A stretch of DNA of 64,000 nt, from NCBI GenBank assembly GCA_036821905.1, contig DAISIR010000006.1, forward strand, positions 62,001 to 126,000. Direction: 5' to 3'. A program made the translations under genes and the position numbers. The stretch is from Brooklawnia sp937867175 (GTDB lineage Bacteria; Actinomycetota; Actinomycetes; Propionibacteriales; Propionibacteriaceae). Below are positions 1-8,709 of the stretch, piece by piece. The notes below the pieces were generated by a model. The model was not told where the DNA came from, did not search any database, and worked only from the letters and a program-made list of their open reading frames with translations. Within the stretch, counting starts at the first letter, position 1, and every line of letters begins with the position of its first letter.

Positions 1-1249
1 GTCGGGTCTCGAACCGGACCGTGACCACGCCGTGCCCGGCACCCCAGACCCAGCCGCGGCCATGCAGGTCATGCTCCACGTCCTGACCGGCCACCCAGGT
101 CCGGTCGGCACCGAAGCGCCGCTTCATCATCGGCACCGCCCGCACCACCTGCTCGTCCACCGGCCTGGGTTCGTCAGCGGACCAGAAGAGCTCCTCCTGG
201 GCGGCGGCGGTGAAGTTCGCGACGCCCACTCCTAGCAACCGCACACCGCCGGGCGTCTCGACACCGGCCAGCAACTGCCTGGCCACCGAACCGATCCGGT
301 CGGTCGAATCGGTCGCCCCGTCCAGCGTCCGCGAGCGCGTCCAGGTGGTGAAGTCAGCCAGCCGCACCTTGATACTGATCGTGCGCGTGAACAGGCCGGA
401 CTTGCGCAGCCGCTCGGCCACCGTGGCTGCGTCGCGTTCGATCACCGTGACCATCTCCGCCCGGTCGACAAGGTCGGTTGCGAAGGTGTCCTCCACCGAG
501 ATCGACTTGGCTTCGCGTAGGTGCTGCACTGGCCGGTCGTCGCGCGCGAACGCCAGTTCGTGCAGCGCGGTTCCCGCCGCCTGACCGAGCTCACGCACAA
601 GTTCCTTCGCGCTGGCCCGCTGCAGATCGGCCACGGTGACGATGCCGAGCCGCGTCAACCGCTCCAAGGTGGCTGGCCCGACCCCCGGCACCGAGCGGAC
701 CGGAAGCGGCGAGATCATCTCGAGCTCCGTTCCGGCGGGCACCACCAGCTGACCGTTCGGTTTGGCGGCCTCGGACGCGAGCTTGGCGATGAACTTGCTC
801 GACCCGACCCCCACCGACGCCTGTAGCCCTTCGGTGCGCCTGCCCAACTCGTCTCGCAGCTCGGTCACCAGTTCGGCGATCCGGGCCGGTGAGTCCGCGG
901 CCATCCCGCCCGCCGCCAGGTCGACATAGGCCTCGTCCAACCCCAGCGGCTCCACGACCGGGCTCAACTCGGCCAACAGCGCCATCACGATGCGGCTCGA
1001 CTGTCGGTAGGCGTCGAAGCGTCCTGCCAGATAGGCGGCATGCGGGGCCCGGCGCCTGGCCTCAGCGGTCGACATGGCCGATCGGAGGCCAAAGACCCGC
1101 GCCTCATAGCTGGCGGTCGCGACCACACCACGACCGCCGATCCCGCCGACCACCACCGGCTTGCCGCGCAGACTGGGCTTGTCACGCTGCTCGACCCCGG
1201 CGAAGAACGCGTCCAGATCGAGGTGCAGGATCGATGGCGTGCCCCGCAC
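1..1249 (-). CDS. dinB: DNA polymerase IV (Y-family translesion polymerase), 3' end cut by window edge
   Basis: Y-family polymerase that copies past damaged bases without proofreading. 416 residues are visible from a GTG at 1249 and the frame is still open at base 2, so the C-terminus lies outside the window. The N-terminal catalytic motif LDLDAFF (metal-binding Asp11) and the second acidic pair in LDEAYVD (Asp105, Glu106) are both present. Helix-hairpin-helix-like text PGVGPATLERL follows, then the little-finger region. The GTG lies 6 bases after the folA stop and an in-frame TGA sits three codons upstream, so this start is well constrained. It is the last gene of the rph-rdgB-thyA-folA operon, which would express it with nucleotide-pool enzymes rather than alone under SOS control. 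No LexA-type box is visible next to it. Confidence 0.93.
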   Translation of the reverse strand, partial: MRGTPSILHLDLDAFFAGVEQRDKPSLRGKPVVVGGIGGRGVVATASYEARVFGLRSAMSTAEARRRAPHAAYLAGRFDAYRQSSRIVMALLAELSPVVEPLGLDEAYVDLAAGGMAADSPARIAELVTELRDELGRRTEGLQASVGVGSSKFIAKLASEAAKPNGQLVVPAGTELEMISPLPVRSVPGVGPATLERLTRLGIVTVADLQRASAKELVRELGQAAGTALHELAFARDDRPVQHLREAKSISVEDTFATDLVDRAEMVTVIERDAATVAERLRKSGLFTRTISIKVRLADFTTWTRSRTLDGATDSTDRIGSVARQLLAGVETPGGVRLLGVGVANFTAAAQEELFWSADEPRPVDEQVVRAVPMMKRRFGADRTWVAGQDVEHDLHGRGWVWGAGHGVVTVRFETR

Positions 1250-1255
1250 TTCGCG

Positions 1256-1756
1256 TCAGCCCAGCCGGACGTCGCGTTCGTAGCGGATGAAGTCGAAGAC
1301 GCCGTGCGGCTCGCGCGCAACCTCGACCCAGATCTGGGGGTCGATGTCCGGGAACCGAACCCCGCCCTCGGCTTCGGCATGCACCTCGGTGATATCGAGT
1401 TCGTCAACCAGCGGCAGCATCTGATGGTAGATCTGCCCGCCGCCGATCACGAAGACCACATCGTCAAGTCGGGACGCCACCTCCAGCGCCCGATCGATCG
1501 AGTCCACCGCGACGCCCCGCGGTCGGCCATCGGCGTCCAGCGGGAACTCGACCAGGCTGGGACTACGCGTGACCACGATGCTGGTACGGCCGGGCAGCAG
1601 GCCCATGGCGTCGTGGGTGCGGCGTCCCATGATCATCGGATGGCCCATCGTGACCTGCTTGAACCGTGCCCAGTCCTCGGGGAACTTGAACGGCTGGTCA
1701 TGACCGTCGCCGATCACACCGTTGGCCGCGACGACGGCGATCGCGATGAGCTTCAT
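1256..1756 (-). CDS. folA: Dihydrofolate reductase
   Basis: Reduces dihydrofolate to tetrahydrofolate with NADPH, regenerating the cofactor oxidised by the neighbouring thymidylate synthase. 166 residues, normal for bacterial DHFR. The N-terminus has NGVIG, then PED with the catalytic acid followed by WARFKQVTMG; the NADPH-binding segments MGRRTHDAMG and VIGGGQIY are clear. Odd point: the usual Pro-Trp of the DHFR signature is Pro-Phe here (QPFKFPED). Other actinobacterial DHFRs may share this, so it probably marks a subgroup and not a defect. It starts 12 bases after the thyA stop and ends 6 bases before dinB. Confidence 0.96.
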   Translation of the reverse strand: MKLIAIAVVAANGVIGDGHDQPFKFPEDWARFKQVTMGHPMIMGRRTHDAMGLLPGRTSIVVTRSPSLVEFPLDADGRPRGVAVDSIDRALEVASRLDDVVFVIGGGQIYHQMLPLVDELDITEVHAEAEGGVRFPDIDPQIWVEVAREPHGVFDFIRYERDVRLG

Positions 1757-1768
1757 GACCTCTCCCCC

Positions 1769-2566
1769 TCAGACCGCCACGGGCGCCTTGATCGGCGGAT
1801 GGGGGTCGTAGTCAAGCACCTTGATGTCGGCCAGGGTGAAGTCGTCGATCCGGCGCACAGCCGGATTGAGCCACAGCTTCGGCAGCTGGCGCGGCTCGCG
1901 GCCGAGCAGTTCGTTCACCTGGTCGAGATGGTTGTCGTAGATGTGCGCGTCGCCGAGGACGTGCACGAAGTCGCCCACTTCGAGGTCGCAGACCTGCGCG
2001 ATCATGTGCGTCAATGTTGCGTACGACGCGATGTTGAAGGGCACACCGACGAACAGGTCGGCGGAACGCTGGTACAGCTGGCAGCTGAGCCGGCCCTGGG
2101 CCACGTAGAACTGGAAGAAGGCGTGACACGGCGGCAGCGCCATCTGCGGGATCTGCCCGACGTTCCACGCCGAGACGATGTGCCGGCGCGAATCGGGATT
2201 GGCCCTGATCGCTTCGATGACCTGGTTGATCTGGTCGATGTGGCTGCCGTCCGGCGTCGGCCAACTGCGCCATTGATAGCCGTAGATGGGCCCGAGCTCG
2301 CCGGTTTGGGGGTCGGCCCAATCGTCCCAGATATGCACATTGTTCTCGTGCAGCCAGGCCACGTTCGTGGCCCCCTTCAGGAACCACAGCAGTTCCCCGA
2401 AGATCCCGCGGGTGTATACCTTCTTCGTGGTGAGCAGCGGGAAGCCAACCTGCAGATCGAACCGCATCTGGTAGCCGAAGACGCTGCGTGTCCCGGTTCC
2501 GGTGCGGTCGTCCTTGTGCACACCGTTGTCGAGCACGTGGCGCAGCAAGTCGTGGTATTGCTTCAC
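1769..2566 (-). CDS. thyA: Thymidylate synthase (ThyA type)
   Basis: Methylates dUMP to dTMP with methylene-tetrahydrofolate, yielding dihydrofolate for FolA. 265 residues, like E. coli ThyA. Visible signatures are DRTGTGT near residues 20-26 (phosphate-binding arginine), the catalytic cysteine Cys147 in LPPCHAFFQFYV, QRSADLFVGVPFNIASYA, and the C-terminal PIKAPVAV. The start is a GTG whose last two bases overlap the rdgB stop as GTGA, so translation is coupled. The ThyA-FolA pair is the classical thymidylate cycle. Confidence 0.97.
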   Translation of the reverse strand: MKQYHDLLRHVLDNGVHKDDRTGTGTRSVFGYQMRFDLQVGFPLLTTKKVYTRGIFGELLWFLKGATNVAWLHENNVHIWDDWADPQTGELGPIYGYQWRSWPTPDGSHIDQINQVIEAIRANPDSRRHIVSAWNVGQIPQMALPPCHAFFQFYVAQGRLSCQLYQRSADLFVGVPFNIASYATLTHMIAQVCDLEVGDFVHVLGDAHIYDNHLDQVNELLGREPRQLPKLWLNPAVRRIDDFTLADIKVLDYDPHPPIKAPVAV

Positions 2567-3213
2567 GAATCGGTCTCCTGGCCGGGCGCGGCCAGCACCT
2601 CGCGTAGCACCGGCCCCATGGCGCGCACCGCCTTGCCCCGATGACTGATGGCATCCTTTTCTTGGGCGGTCAGCTCGGCGTTGGTGCGTGGCTTGCCCGA
2701 GGGGGACGGCGGCTGGTCGTCCGCCCGGAAGATGGGGTCGTAGCCGAACCCCTTGGCGCCCTTGGCGCCGTGGGCGATCCGGCCGGGCATCTCGCCGCGG
2801 GTGGTGAACTCGCGGCCGTCCGGCAAGACCAACGCCATCACCGCCACGAACTTGGCAGTCCGTCGCTCGTCAGGGACATCCTCAATCTGTCGCAGCACCA
2901 GTTCAAGGTTGGCGACATCTTCTTGCGCTGGGCCCGCCCACCGCGACGACCGCACCCCCGGCATCTGGTTCAGCGCGTCGACGCAAAGCCCGGAGTCGTC
3001 GGCCAGCGTCGGGAGGCCGCTGTGCTGGACGCCGGCCCGCGCCTTCGTCAGCGCATTGCCCTCGAAAGTCCACTCTGTCTCGACCGGCTCCGGGAAGTCG
3101 GGTACGTCGGCCAGAGCGAGCACGTCGATCGCCAAACCTTGCACCGCGATCATGCGACGAAGTTCGGCCAACTTCTTGACATTGTTGGTGGCCAACAACA
3201 ACTGCTTATTCAC
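2563..3213 (-). CDS. rdgB: RdgB/HAM1 family dITP/XTP pyrophosphatase
   Basis: Hydrolyses non-canonical purine triphosphates (dITP, ITP, XTP) to monophosphates, keeping them out of nucleic acids. 216 residues. The N-terminal LATNNVKKLAEL, the acidic metal site DDSGLCVDAL (residues 72-81), GFGYDPIF and SHRGKA are all present. The frame is open well upstream, but the family alignment starts at the GTG at 3213, which overlaps the rph stop as GTGA. It is followed by a second 4-base overlap with thyA. Confidence 0.95.
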   Translation of the reverse strand: MNKQLLLATNNVKKLAELRRMIAVQGLAIDVLALADVPDFPEPVETEWTFEGNALTKARAGVQHSGLPTLADDSGLCVDALNQMPGVRSSRWAGPAQEDVANLELVLRQIEDVPDERRTAKFVAVMALVLPDGREFTTRGEMPGRIAHGAKGAKGFGYDPIFRADDQPPSPSGKPRTNAELTAQEKDAISHRGKAVRAMGPVLREVLAAPGQETDS

Positions 3214-3950
3214 GCTGTCTTCCCTTCCGACAAGGCGTCCTGCTGCAGTATGGCGAGTTCGGCGCAGCCCAGCTGACCCAGGTCGAGCAATTCGTTCAGC
3301 TGTCCGCGGTCGAACGGCGCGCCCTCGGCGGTCCCCTGTACCTCGATGAATTCGCCGGTGCCGGCGCAGACGATGTTCATGTCGACCTCGGCGTTGACGT
3401 CCTCGTCGTAGCACAGGTCGAGCAGCGGCCGACCGTCCACGATGCCGACGCTGATCGCCGAGACCGACCCGGTCAGTGGTTCACCCACCAGCAGTTTGCG
3501 TTCCCGTAGCCAGTCGACGGCGTCCGAGAGCGCCACGTACGCCCCGGTGATGGACGCGGTCCGGGTGCCTCCGTCGGCTTGCAGCACATCGCAGTCGATG
3601 ACGATGGTGTTCTCACCGAGGGCTGTGTAGTCGATGATGCCGCGTAGCGACCGGCCGATCAGCCGGCTGATCTCATGGGTACGGCCGCCGACGCGCCCCC
3701 TGCGTGACTCGCGCTCGCTTCGGGTGTTGGTGGCCCGCGGCAGCATCTCGTACTCGCTGGTCACCCAGCCGAGCCCGGACCCCTTGCGCCACCTGGGTAC
3801 CCCCTCGGTTACCGACGCCGCCACCAGGACACGGGTGCGGCCGAACTCGACCAAGACCGATCCCTCGGCGTGGTCGAGCCAGCCACGTGTGAACTTCACC
3901 TGACGCAGGTCGTCTGGGCCGCGTCCATCGATTCTCTTACCTTCAGGCAC
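3210..3950 (-). CDS. rph: Ribonuclease PH
   Basis: Phosphate-dependent 3'-exoribonuclease that trims tRNA 3' ends; works as a hexamer. 246 residues, typical. Visible motifs are RIDGR at the N-terminus, RSERESRRGR near residues 78-86, RTHEISRLIGRSLR (phosphate site, about 90-103) and GGTRTASITG (127-136). The GTG at 3950 has no good ribosome binding site; instead TAGGCT lies 7 bases upstream, suggesting a leaderless transcript that begins at the start codon. It heads the nucleotide operon. In many actinobacteria rph-rdgB follows murI; here the lactate cassette lies between them. Confidence 0.96.
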   Translation of the reverse strand: MPEGKRIDGRGPDDLRQVKFTRGWLDHAEGSVLVEFGRTRVLVAASVTEGVPRWRKGSGLGWVTSEYEMLPRATNTRSERESRRGRVGGRTHEISRLIGRSLRGIIDYTALGENTIVIDCDVLQADGGTRTASITGAYVALSDAVDWLRERKLLVGEPLTGSVSAISVGIVDGRPLLDLCYDEDVNAEVDMNIVCAGTGEFIEVQGTAEGAPFDRGQLNELLDLGQLGCAELAILQQDALSEGKTA

Positions 3951-3957
3951 GCCCCAG

Positions 3958-3963
3958 AGCCTA
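3958..3963 (-). promoter_or_regulatory. Putative -10 element of a leaderless rph promoter
   Basis: TAGGCT on the minus strand, 7 bases before the rph GTG. It fits the actinobacterial TANNNT -10 pattern. No clear -35 is seen. It lies in the 31-base lutC-rph gap and would let rph be expressed independently of lactate control. Confidence 0.42.
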
Positions 3964-3981
3964 CTGTCTCCTCGGTGAAAT

Positions 3982-4638
3982 TCACTCCGCGATGATGACG
4001 TGCAGCGTGCGCGGGCCGTGCACCCCCTCCACTCGGCTCAGCTCGATGTCGCTGGTCGCGCTGCCGCCGCTGATCCAGGTCAACGGCTGGCCGGCCAAGA
4101 CTGCCGGCTTCAGCCGTGCCACCGCCTCAGGAACACCCGAGACCACTTGGTCGGCGCGCACCACACAGATGTGCACATCCGGCACCAAGGTCAGAGCGCG
4201 TCGTCCTTGGTCAGCGGTGTGGTCCAGCATGATCGTGCCGGTCTCGGCCGTACCCACTGCTGCCGCTGTGACCACCGCATCGATCTCATTCAGCTCGGCG
4301 TTGCTCAGCGGGGACTCCGGCTGCTCGACGAGCAACTGCATGCCGGCCTGCCTGATCGCCTCACACCAACCGCTGTCCAGGCCAGGGGGGACGACCACCG
4401 AGGTCACCTTCGCGGTCTGCAGCCCTTGGACGACGGCCTCGGCGACCTTGGCCTGTGAACACCGCACCACGGCGGCCTTGTAGTCGGCGACCCGCTCAGC
4501 GAATAGGTCCAGCACGTCAGCCACCTCAACCGGCTGGCCGTAGCGCCAATCGATCGGGGCGTCCGCCTCGATCTCGCCTGCTGGCACGTCGCGCAGCGAC
4601 CTGCGTACCCTCGCCAGGATCTCGTCCTTCGCGTTCAC
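3982..4638 (-). CDS. lutC: Lactate utilization protein C (LUD domain)
   Basis: Third subunit of the LutABC iron-sulfur complex that oxidises L-lactate to pyruvate. 218 residues with one LUD domain; NEIDAVVTAAAVGTAETGTIML and the C-terminal VEGVHGPRTLHVIIAE are typical of LutC/YkgG. The frame is open upstream, but the family start is the GTG at 4638, overlapping the lutB stop as GTGA. It is the last gene of the lactate operon, 31 bases before rph. No strong terminator is seen after it; a short GTGAAATTCAC palindrome spans its stop codon. Confidence 0.93.
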   Translation of the reverse strand: MNAKDEILARVRRSLRDVPAGEIEADAPIDWRYGQPVEVADVLDLFAERVADYKAAVVRCSQAKVAEAVVQGLQTAKVTSVVVPPGLDSGWCEAIRQAGMQLLVEQPESPLSNAELNEIDAVVTAAAVGTAETGTIMLDHTADQGRRALTLVPDVHICVVRADQVVSGVPEAVARLKPAVLAGQPLTWISGGSATSDIELSRVEGVHGPRTLHVIIAE

Positions 4639-6176
4639 TTCTGGTCTCCTCGGTTCTGCTTCCACCAGCGGCGGAACGTCTGTTCGGGCAGCATCGGCAC
4701 GTCTCGGGCACTGGTCCACCGCGACAGCGGGGCGGGCATCGCACCGAACTTCTCGATACCCAGCATCTTCCCCAAGACCGCCGAACCGGTCATCGTGCCG
4801 AATCCGGCCAGCTCCAGGTGCCTGTGATCGGCCATCACCCAAGACGCGGCCTTGATCAGTTGCGGTTCAGCGGTGTGCGGAATGTGCGGCGGATCGGCCT
4901 TCTTCGCCTCCACCACCTTGTGCCGCTCGTGCACCAAGAGGTCGGAGATCGGGATCTTGACCGGACAGACATCGTTGCAGGCACCACACAGGCTGGACGC
5001 GAACGGCAGCGACCGATCGACCTCGGACGCGGTGCCCCGCAGCTGCGGGTTCAGGATGGCCCCGATCGGCCCCGGGTAGACCGAACCGTAGGCGTGGCCG
5101 CCTGCGCGCTCATAGACCGGGCAGATGTTCAGGCACGACGAGCAGCGGATGCAGCGCAGCGCCGCGCGTCCGATCGGATCGGCCAGGACCTTGGTTCGGC
5201 CGTTGTCGACCAGGACCAAGTGGATCGACTGCGGGCCGTCTCCGGGTGTGACACCGGTCCACACGCTGGTGTACGGGTTCATCCGCTCACCGGTGGAGCT
5301 CCGCGGCAGCAGCTGCAGGAAAACCTCAAGGTCGTCGAAGGTCGGCACCAGCTTCTCGATGCCCACCACCGAGATCAGGGTCTGCGGCAGGGTCAGGCAC
5401 ATCCGGCCGTTGCCCTCCGACTCGACCACGACCAATGAGCCGGTCTCGGCGACAAGGAAGTTCGCGCCCGATGTCGACACCTTCGCCCGCATGAACTTGT
5501 TGCGCAGGTGCGTGCGAGCGGCTGCGGCCAGATGGGCCGGCTCATCGTCCAACCCTTCGGGAGCAGGCGTGCCGTAGCGTCCCATCTCCTCCAGGAAGAT
5601 CTCACGCACCTCAGCCCGGTTACGGTGGATGGCCGGCACGAGGATGTGGCTGGGCCGGTCGTGCCCCAGCTGGACGATCAGCTCCGCGAGGTCGGTCTCC
5701 CAGGCAGCGATGCCGGCCGCCTCCAACGCCTCGTTCATCTCGATTTCCTGGGTGACCATCGACTTCACCTTGACCAGTTCGTCCTCACCGGTCTGGCGCA
5801 CCAGTTCGATGACGATCCGGTTCGCCTCTTCGGCGTCGCGTGCCCAGTGGATGACCCCGCCGGCCTTGGTGAAGTTCTCCTCGAACTGCAGCAGGTAGTC
5901 GGGCATATGGCGTCCCACACGGGTCTTGATCTGCTCACCGGCTTGCCGCAACTCCTGCCAGTTGTCGAGTTCGGCGACCACCTGGGCGCGCTTGTTGCGG
6001 ATGGTTGTGGTGGCATGGCGCAGATTCGCCCGCTGCTGCTCGTTCGCCAAGGCACCCTTGACCGCTTCCTGGAAGCGCGGAGAATCGATCAGATCACCTG
6101 CGGGCGGCGCCGGGGTGCGGCGAGCAGGCGCAGGGTCTCGGCGTGCTCGTGGCCCTCGGCTGACGTCGGTGCTCAT
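4635..6176 (-). CDS. lutB: Lactate utilization protein B (LUD domain plus ferredoxin-type iron-sulfur subunit)
   Basis: Iron-sulfur electron-transfer subunit of the LutABC lactate oxidation complex. 513 residues. An N-terminal LUD region (about 60-320) is followed by two [4Fe-4S] motifs: Cys342, Cys345, Cys348 with Cys352-Pro, and Cys397, Cys400 with Cys404-Pro. The first 28 residues are rich in Arg, Pro and Ala and look like a species-specific tail. ATG at 6176 shares its A with the lutA stop (TGATG). Cytoplasmic; no signal peptide or membrane segment is visible. Confidence 0.95.
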   Translation of the reverse strand: MSTDVSRGPRARRDPAPARRTPAPPAGDLIDSPRFQEAVKGALANEQQRANLRHATTTIRNKRAQVVAELDNWQELRQAGEQIKTRVGRHMPDYLLQFEENFTKAGGVIHWARDAEEANRIVIELVRQTGEDELVKVKSMVTQEIEMNEALEAAGIAAWETDLAELIVQLGHDRPSHILVPAIHRNRAEVREIFLEEMGRYGTPAPEGLDDEPAHLAAAARTHLRNKFMRAKVSTSGANFLVAETGSLVVVESEGNGRMCLTLPQTLISVVGIEKLVPTFDDLEVFLQLLPRSSTGERMNPYTSVWTGVTPGDGPQSIHLVLVDNGRTKVLADPIGRAALRCIRCSSCLNICPVYERAGGHAYGSVYPGPIGAILNPQLRGTASEVDRSLPFASSLCGACNDVCPVKIPISDLLVHERHKVVEAKKADPPHIPHTAEPQLIKAASWVMADHRHLELAGFGTMTGSAVLGKMLGIEKFGAMPAPLSRWTSARDVPMLPEQTFRRWWKQNRGDQK

Positions 6177-6940
6177 CAGTTGCTCCTTTCAGTCCGGGCC
6201 AGGATCTCGACCAAGTGGATCGGCTTGACTCCGGCGCGAGTGCGGTTGAGGACACCTGAGATGTTCAGCAGGCACAGGTTGTCACCGGCCACGAGGTACT
6301 CTGCACCGGTGCTGGCCACATTCCTTGCCTTGTCGCTGGCCATCGCGACCGACATGTCCGGGTTCTTCAGCGAGAAGGTGCCGCCCATGCCACAGCACTG
6401 CTCGGAGTTGGGCAGGTCGAGCACGGTGATGCCGTGCACTGCCTTCAGCAGCTGCATCGGCTTGTCGCCCACCTTGGCGACCCGGACCGAGTGGCAGGAC
6501 GGGTGGTAGGTCACCCGGTGCGGGAAGTAGGCGCCGACGTCGGTGATGCCGAGCACATCGACGATGAACTCGCTGATGTCGTAGGTGCGGGCGGCCACTG
6601 CGGCCACCCGGTCACCGATGGCGTCACCCGCGTCGCGACGGGCCAGCATCTCGTGCTGGTGACGAACCGAGCCGACGCACGAGCCCGATGGCCCGACAAT
6701 GTACTCGTACTTCTCGAATGCCTTCAGGTAGCTCTTCACCGAGCCCATGGCTTCGTCGTAGTAGCCGGTGTTGGTGAAGATCTGACCACAGCAGGTCTGC
6801 TCCTCCGGGAACTCGACTCGGCAGCCGAGCCGCTCCAGCAGCTCCACCGTCGCGATCGGGGTCTGCGGGAACATCACATCATTGGCGCAAGTGGCGAACA
6901 GGGCGACCTTCAGCCCCCTTCGGGTGCTGGTGGCTGTCAT
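6176..6940 (-). CDS. lutA: Lactate utilization protein A (cysteine-rich CCG domain protein)
   Basis: CCG-domain subunit of LutABC, related to GlcF and the heterodisulfide reductase B family. 254 residues with two CCG motifs: Cys50-Cys51-Gly in EEQTCCGQIF and Cys181-Cys182-Gly in NSEQCCGMGG. Two further cysteine contexts, FATCANDVMFP and YHPSCHS, are also typical. It has its own strong ribosome binding site (AAGGAGGAGG) just before ATG 6940, in the 51 bases after the lldP stop. Confidence 0.95.
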   Translation of the reverse strand: MTATSTRRGLKVALFATCANDVMFPQTPIATVELLERLGCRVEFPEEQTCCGQIFTNTGYYDEAMGSVKSYLKAFEKYEYIVGPSGSCVGSVRHQHEMLARRDAGDAIGDRVAAVAARTYDISEFIVDVLGITDVGAYFPHRVTYHPSCHSVRVAKVGDKPMQLLKAVHGITVLDLPNSEQCCGMGGTFSLKNPDMSVAMASDKARNVASTGAEYLVAGDNLCLLNISGVLNRTRAGVKPIHLVEILARTERSN

Positions 6941-6991
6941 GAATTACCTCCTCCTTGAGGTTTGTAGGGCTGGATTGTTTATAGGGCAGGA

Positions 6992-8599
6992 CTACGGAAC
7001 CATCCAACCAAGGACTGGAGTGGATTGCAGGCCGACCAGCAGACACAGTGCCACCAATAGGCCCAAACTCCAGGGCAGCGCCTTTCGCAGCATGTCGGAT
7101 TCCTTACCCGCCACCGCCGTAGCTGCGATGGCCAGCGTCTGCGGACTGAGCATCTTGCCGACCGCGCCGCCGACGGTATTCGCCGCCACGAGCAGCCGGG
7201 GCTCGACGCCGATGCCCTCGGCGGCCGTCTGTTGCAGGGACGCGAACAGCGCGGTGGCCGAGGTCCCAGACCCGGTCACTGCGGTCCCGATCCAGCCCAG
7301 GATCGGCGCCAGGAAGGCAAAGATGGCACCGGCGCCGGCGATCCAGTGCCCGATGGTCAGCGTCTGCCCGGACAGGTTCATCACGTAGGCAAGGGCCAGC
7401 ACCGAGGCGATCGTCAGGAAGGTCCAACGCAGCTTGTAGACCTGGGCGATGAAGATCTTGCCGATGGTCCGCAGCGGCAGCCCATAGACCAACCCGATCA
7501 CCACCGCGGTGATCAGCAGCAGCGTGCCCGGCGAGCTCAGCCAGCCGAAGGCGAACTTCGCGGACGCCGAAGGCGCCCCGTCCGAAGTCAGGACCATGAT
7601 CTGCTGACCCTGCCACAGCCCCGGCCACCCGATGACCAGGTCGGTGCCACTCAGCCAGCGCTTCACCGGCGCCACCAGTTGGGTCACGCCGAAGACCAGG
7701 ATGATCAGTAGGTAGGGAAACAGCGCCCAGGCGACCCGGCTCGTGGTGATCGGGGTGGCTTCGGCGTCTGCCTCGGCGCTGCCGCCCGGCCGCCAGAAGC
7801 GCAGCATCACCACGCCGATGGCCAGGCTGCCCAGCCCGGCGATCATGTTGGTGAGTTCCACCGAGATGAAGTTGGCACTCAACCAGGTGATCACCGCGTA
7901 GCTCACGCCGACCACCAACGCGAACGGCCAGACCTCGCGAAGCCCGCGCCAACCGTCCATGATGAACAGCAGCAGCAGCGGAACCACCCAGACCAGCGCC
8001 GAGGTCTGGGACGCCACCGTCGCACCGATCTCGCCGTAGTCGATGTTGGTCAGTCGGCCACCGGTGATGATCGGTGTGGCGATCGCTCCGAAGGGCACCG
8101 CGAAGGTGTTGCCGACCAGCACCGTCACCGCGGCCTTCAGCGGGGGGAAGCCAATCGCCACCAGCATCACACCGACTATGGCGACCGGTGCACCGAAGCC
8201 TGCCAGCGCCTCCAATACTGCGCAGAAGCAGAAGGCCAGGAGCACACCGAGCACCCTGGTGTCGGGGGAGATGCCGTTGAAGGTGCTCATCAGGTCGTCG
8301 TGGTGACCGGACGCCACAGTGAGCTCGAACAGGAAGATGGCTGTCAGAACGATCCAGGTGATCGGGAAAATGCCGAAGGCCGCACCTTCGGTCGCCGAGG
8401 CGATCGCAATCCCGACCGGCATGCCGAAGGCGGCGACGGCGATGACCAGGGCTACTCCCAAGCCGGCCAAGCAGGCCCAGTGCGCCTTCCACTTCAACAC
8501 GCCCAAACAGATGAAGACAGTGAGCAGCGGCAACAGGGCCACCAATGCTGACAGAGCGAGGCTACCGCTGACCGGCGCGAGGTCTGGCTGAAATGGCAT
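6992..8599 (-). CDS. lldP: L-lactate permease (LctP/LldP family)
   Basis: Proton-coupled lactate/glycolate importer in the cytoplasmic membrane. 535 residues, close to the usual 530-560, with about 12 or more hydrophobic segments along its whole length. Family sequences FEALAGFGAPVAIV-like (ALAGFGAPVAIVGV) and AVTGSGTSATALFASLQ are visible. ATG at 8599 follows AAGGAAG at a suitable distance. It is the first gene of the lldP-lutABC operon and is divergent from the GntR gene. Confidence 0.95.
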   Translation of the reverse strand: MPFQPDLAPVSGSLALSALVALLPLLTVFICLGVLKWKAHWACLAGLGVALVIAVAAFGMPVGIAIASATEGAAFGIFPITWIVLTAIFLFELTVASGHHDDLMSTFNGISPDTRVLGVLLAFCFCAVLEALAGFGAPVAIVGVMLVAIGFPPLKAAVTVLVGNTFAVPFGAIATPIITGGRLTNIDYGEIGATVASQTSALVWVVPLLLLFIMDGWRGLREVWPFALVVGVSYAVITWLSANFISVELTNMIAGLGSLAIGVVMLRFWRPGGSAEADAEATPITTSRVAWALFPYLLIILVFGVTQLVAPVKRWLSGTDLVIGWPGLWQGQQIMVLTSDGAPSASAKFAFGWLSSPGTLLLITAVVIGLVYGLPLRTIGKIFIAQVYKLRWTFLTIASVLALAYVMNLSGQTLTIGHWIAGAGAIFAFLAPILGWIGTAVTGSGTSATALFASLQQTAAEGIGVEPRLLVAANTVGGAVGKMLSPQTLAIAATAVAGKESDMLRKALPWSLGLLVALCLLVGLQSTPVLGWMVP

Positions 8600-8640
8600 C
8601 CGATGACTTCCTTGTTATCCAGGATGGCTGAGGGTGTCTG

Positions 8641-8671
8641 AATCATCCGACTTTGGTCTAACCATTGTCAA
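8641..8671 (-). promoter_or_regulatory. lldP promoter
   Basis: A perfect TTGACA -35 lies at 8666-8671 on the minus strand. The -10 is ATGATT at 8641-8646 (19-base spacing) or GATGAT one base over. The operator palindrome fills the spacer. The leader to the lldP ATG is about 35 bases. Confidence 0.6.
8654..8664. promoter_or_regulatory. Operator for the FadR/LldR-type repressor
   Basis: TGGTCTAACCA is a perfect inverted repeat (TGGT-N3-ACCA). The TGGT/ACCA half-site is characteristic of FadR-subfamily GntR regulators, including LldR. It sits between the -35 and -10 of lldP, where bound repressor would block RNA polymerase. A weaker half-site (GAACCAAT) lies at 8691-8698, next to the regulator's own start. 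Confidence 0.68.
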
Positions 8672-8697
8672 GTCAGGGAGGAGTTTGTCCGAACCAA

Positions 8698-8703
8698 TAG
8701 GCT
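8698..8703 (+). promoter_or_regulatory. Putative -10 of a leaderless gntR promoter
   Basis: TAGGCT, 6 bases before the regulator ATG at 8710, with no ribosome binding site in between. No clear -35 is seen. Confidence 0.42.
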
Positions 8704-8709
8704 TCACCC

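Noticed and set aside
1040..2644. Long open frame of 534 codons on plus opposite folA and thyA
   Set aside because: It is antisense to two unmistakable enzymes and has low-complexity His/Asp/Arg-rich sequence typical of a shadow frame in GC-rich DNA.
3975..3985. GTGAAATTCAC palindrome over the lutC stop as an operator
   Set aside because: Only 5-bp arms and no matching copy near another promoter; likely chance.
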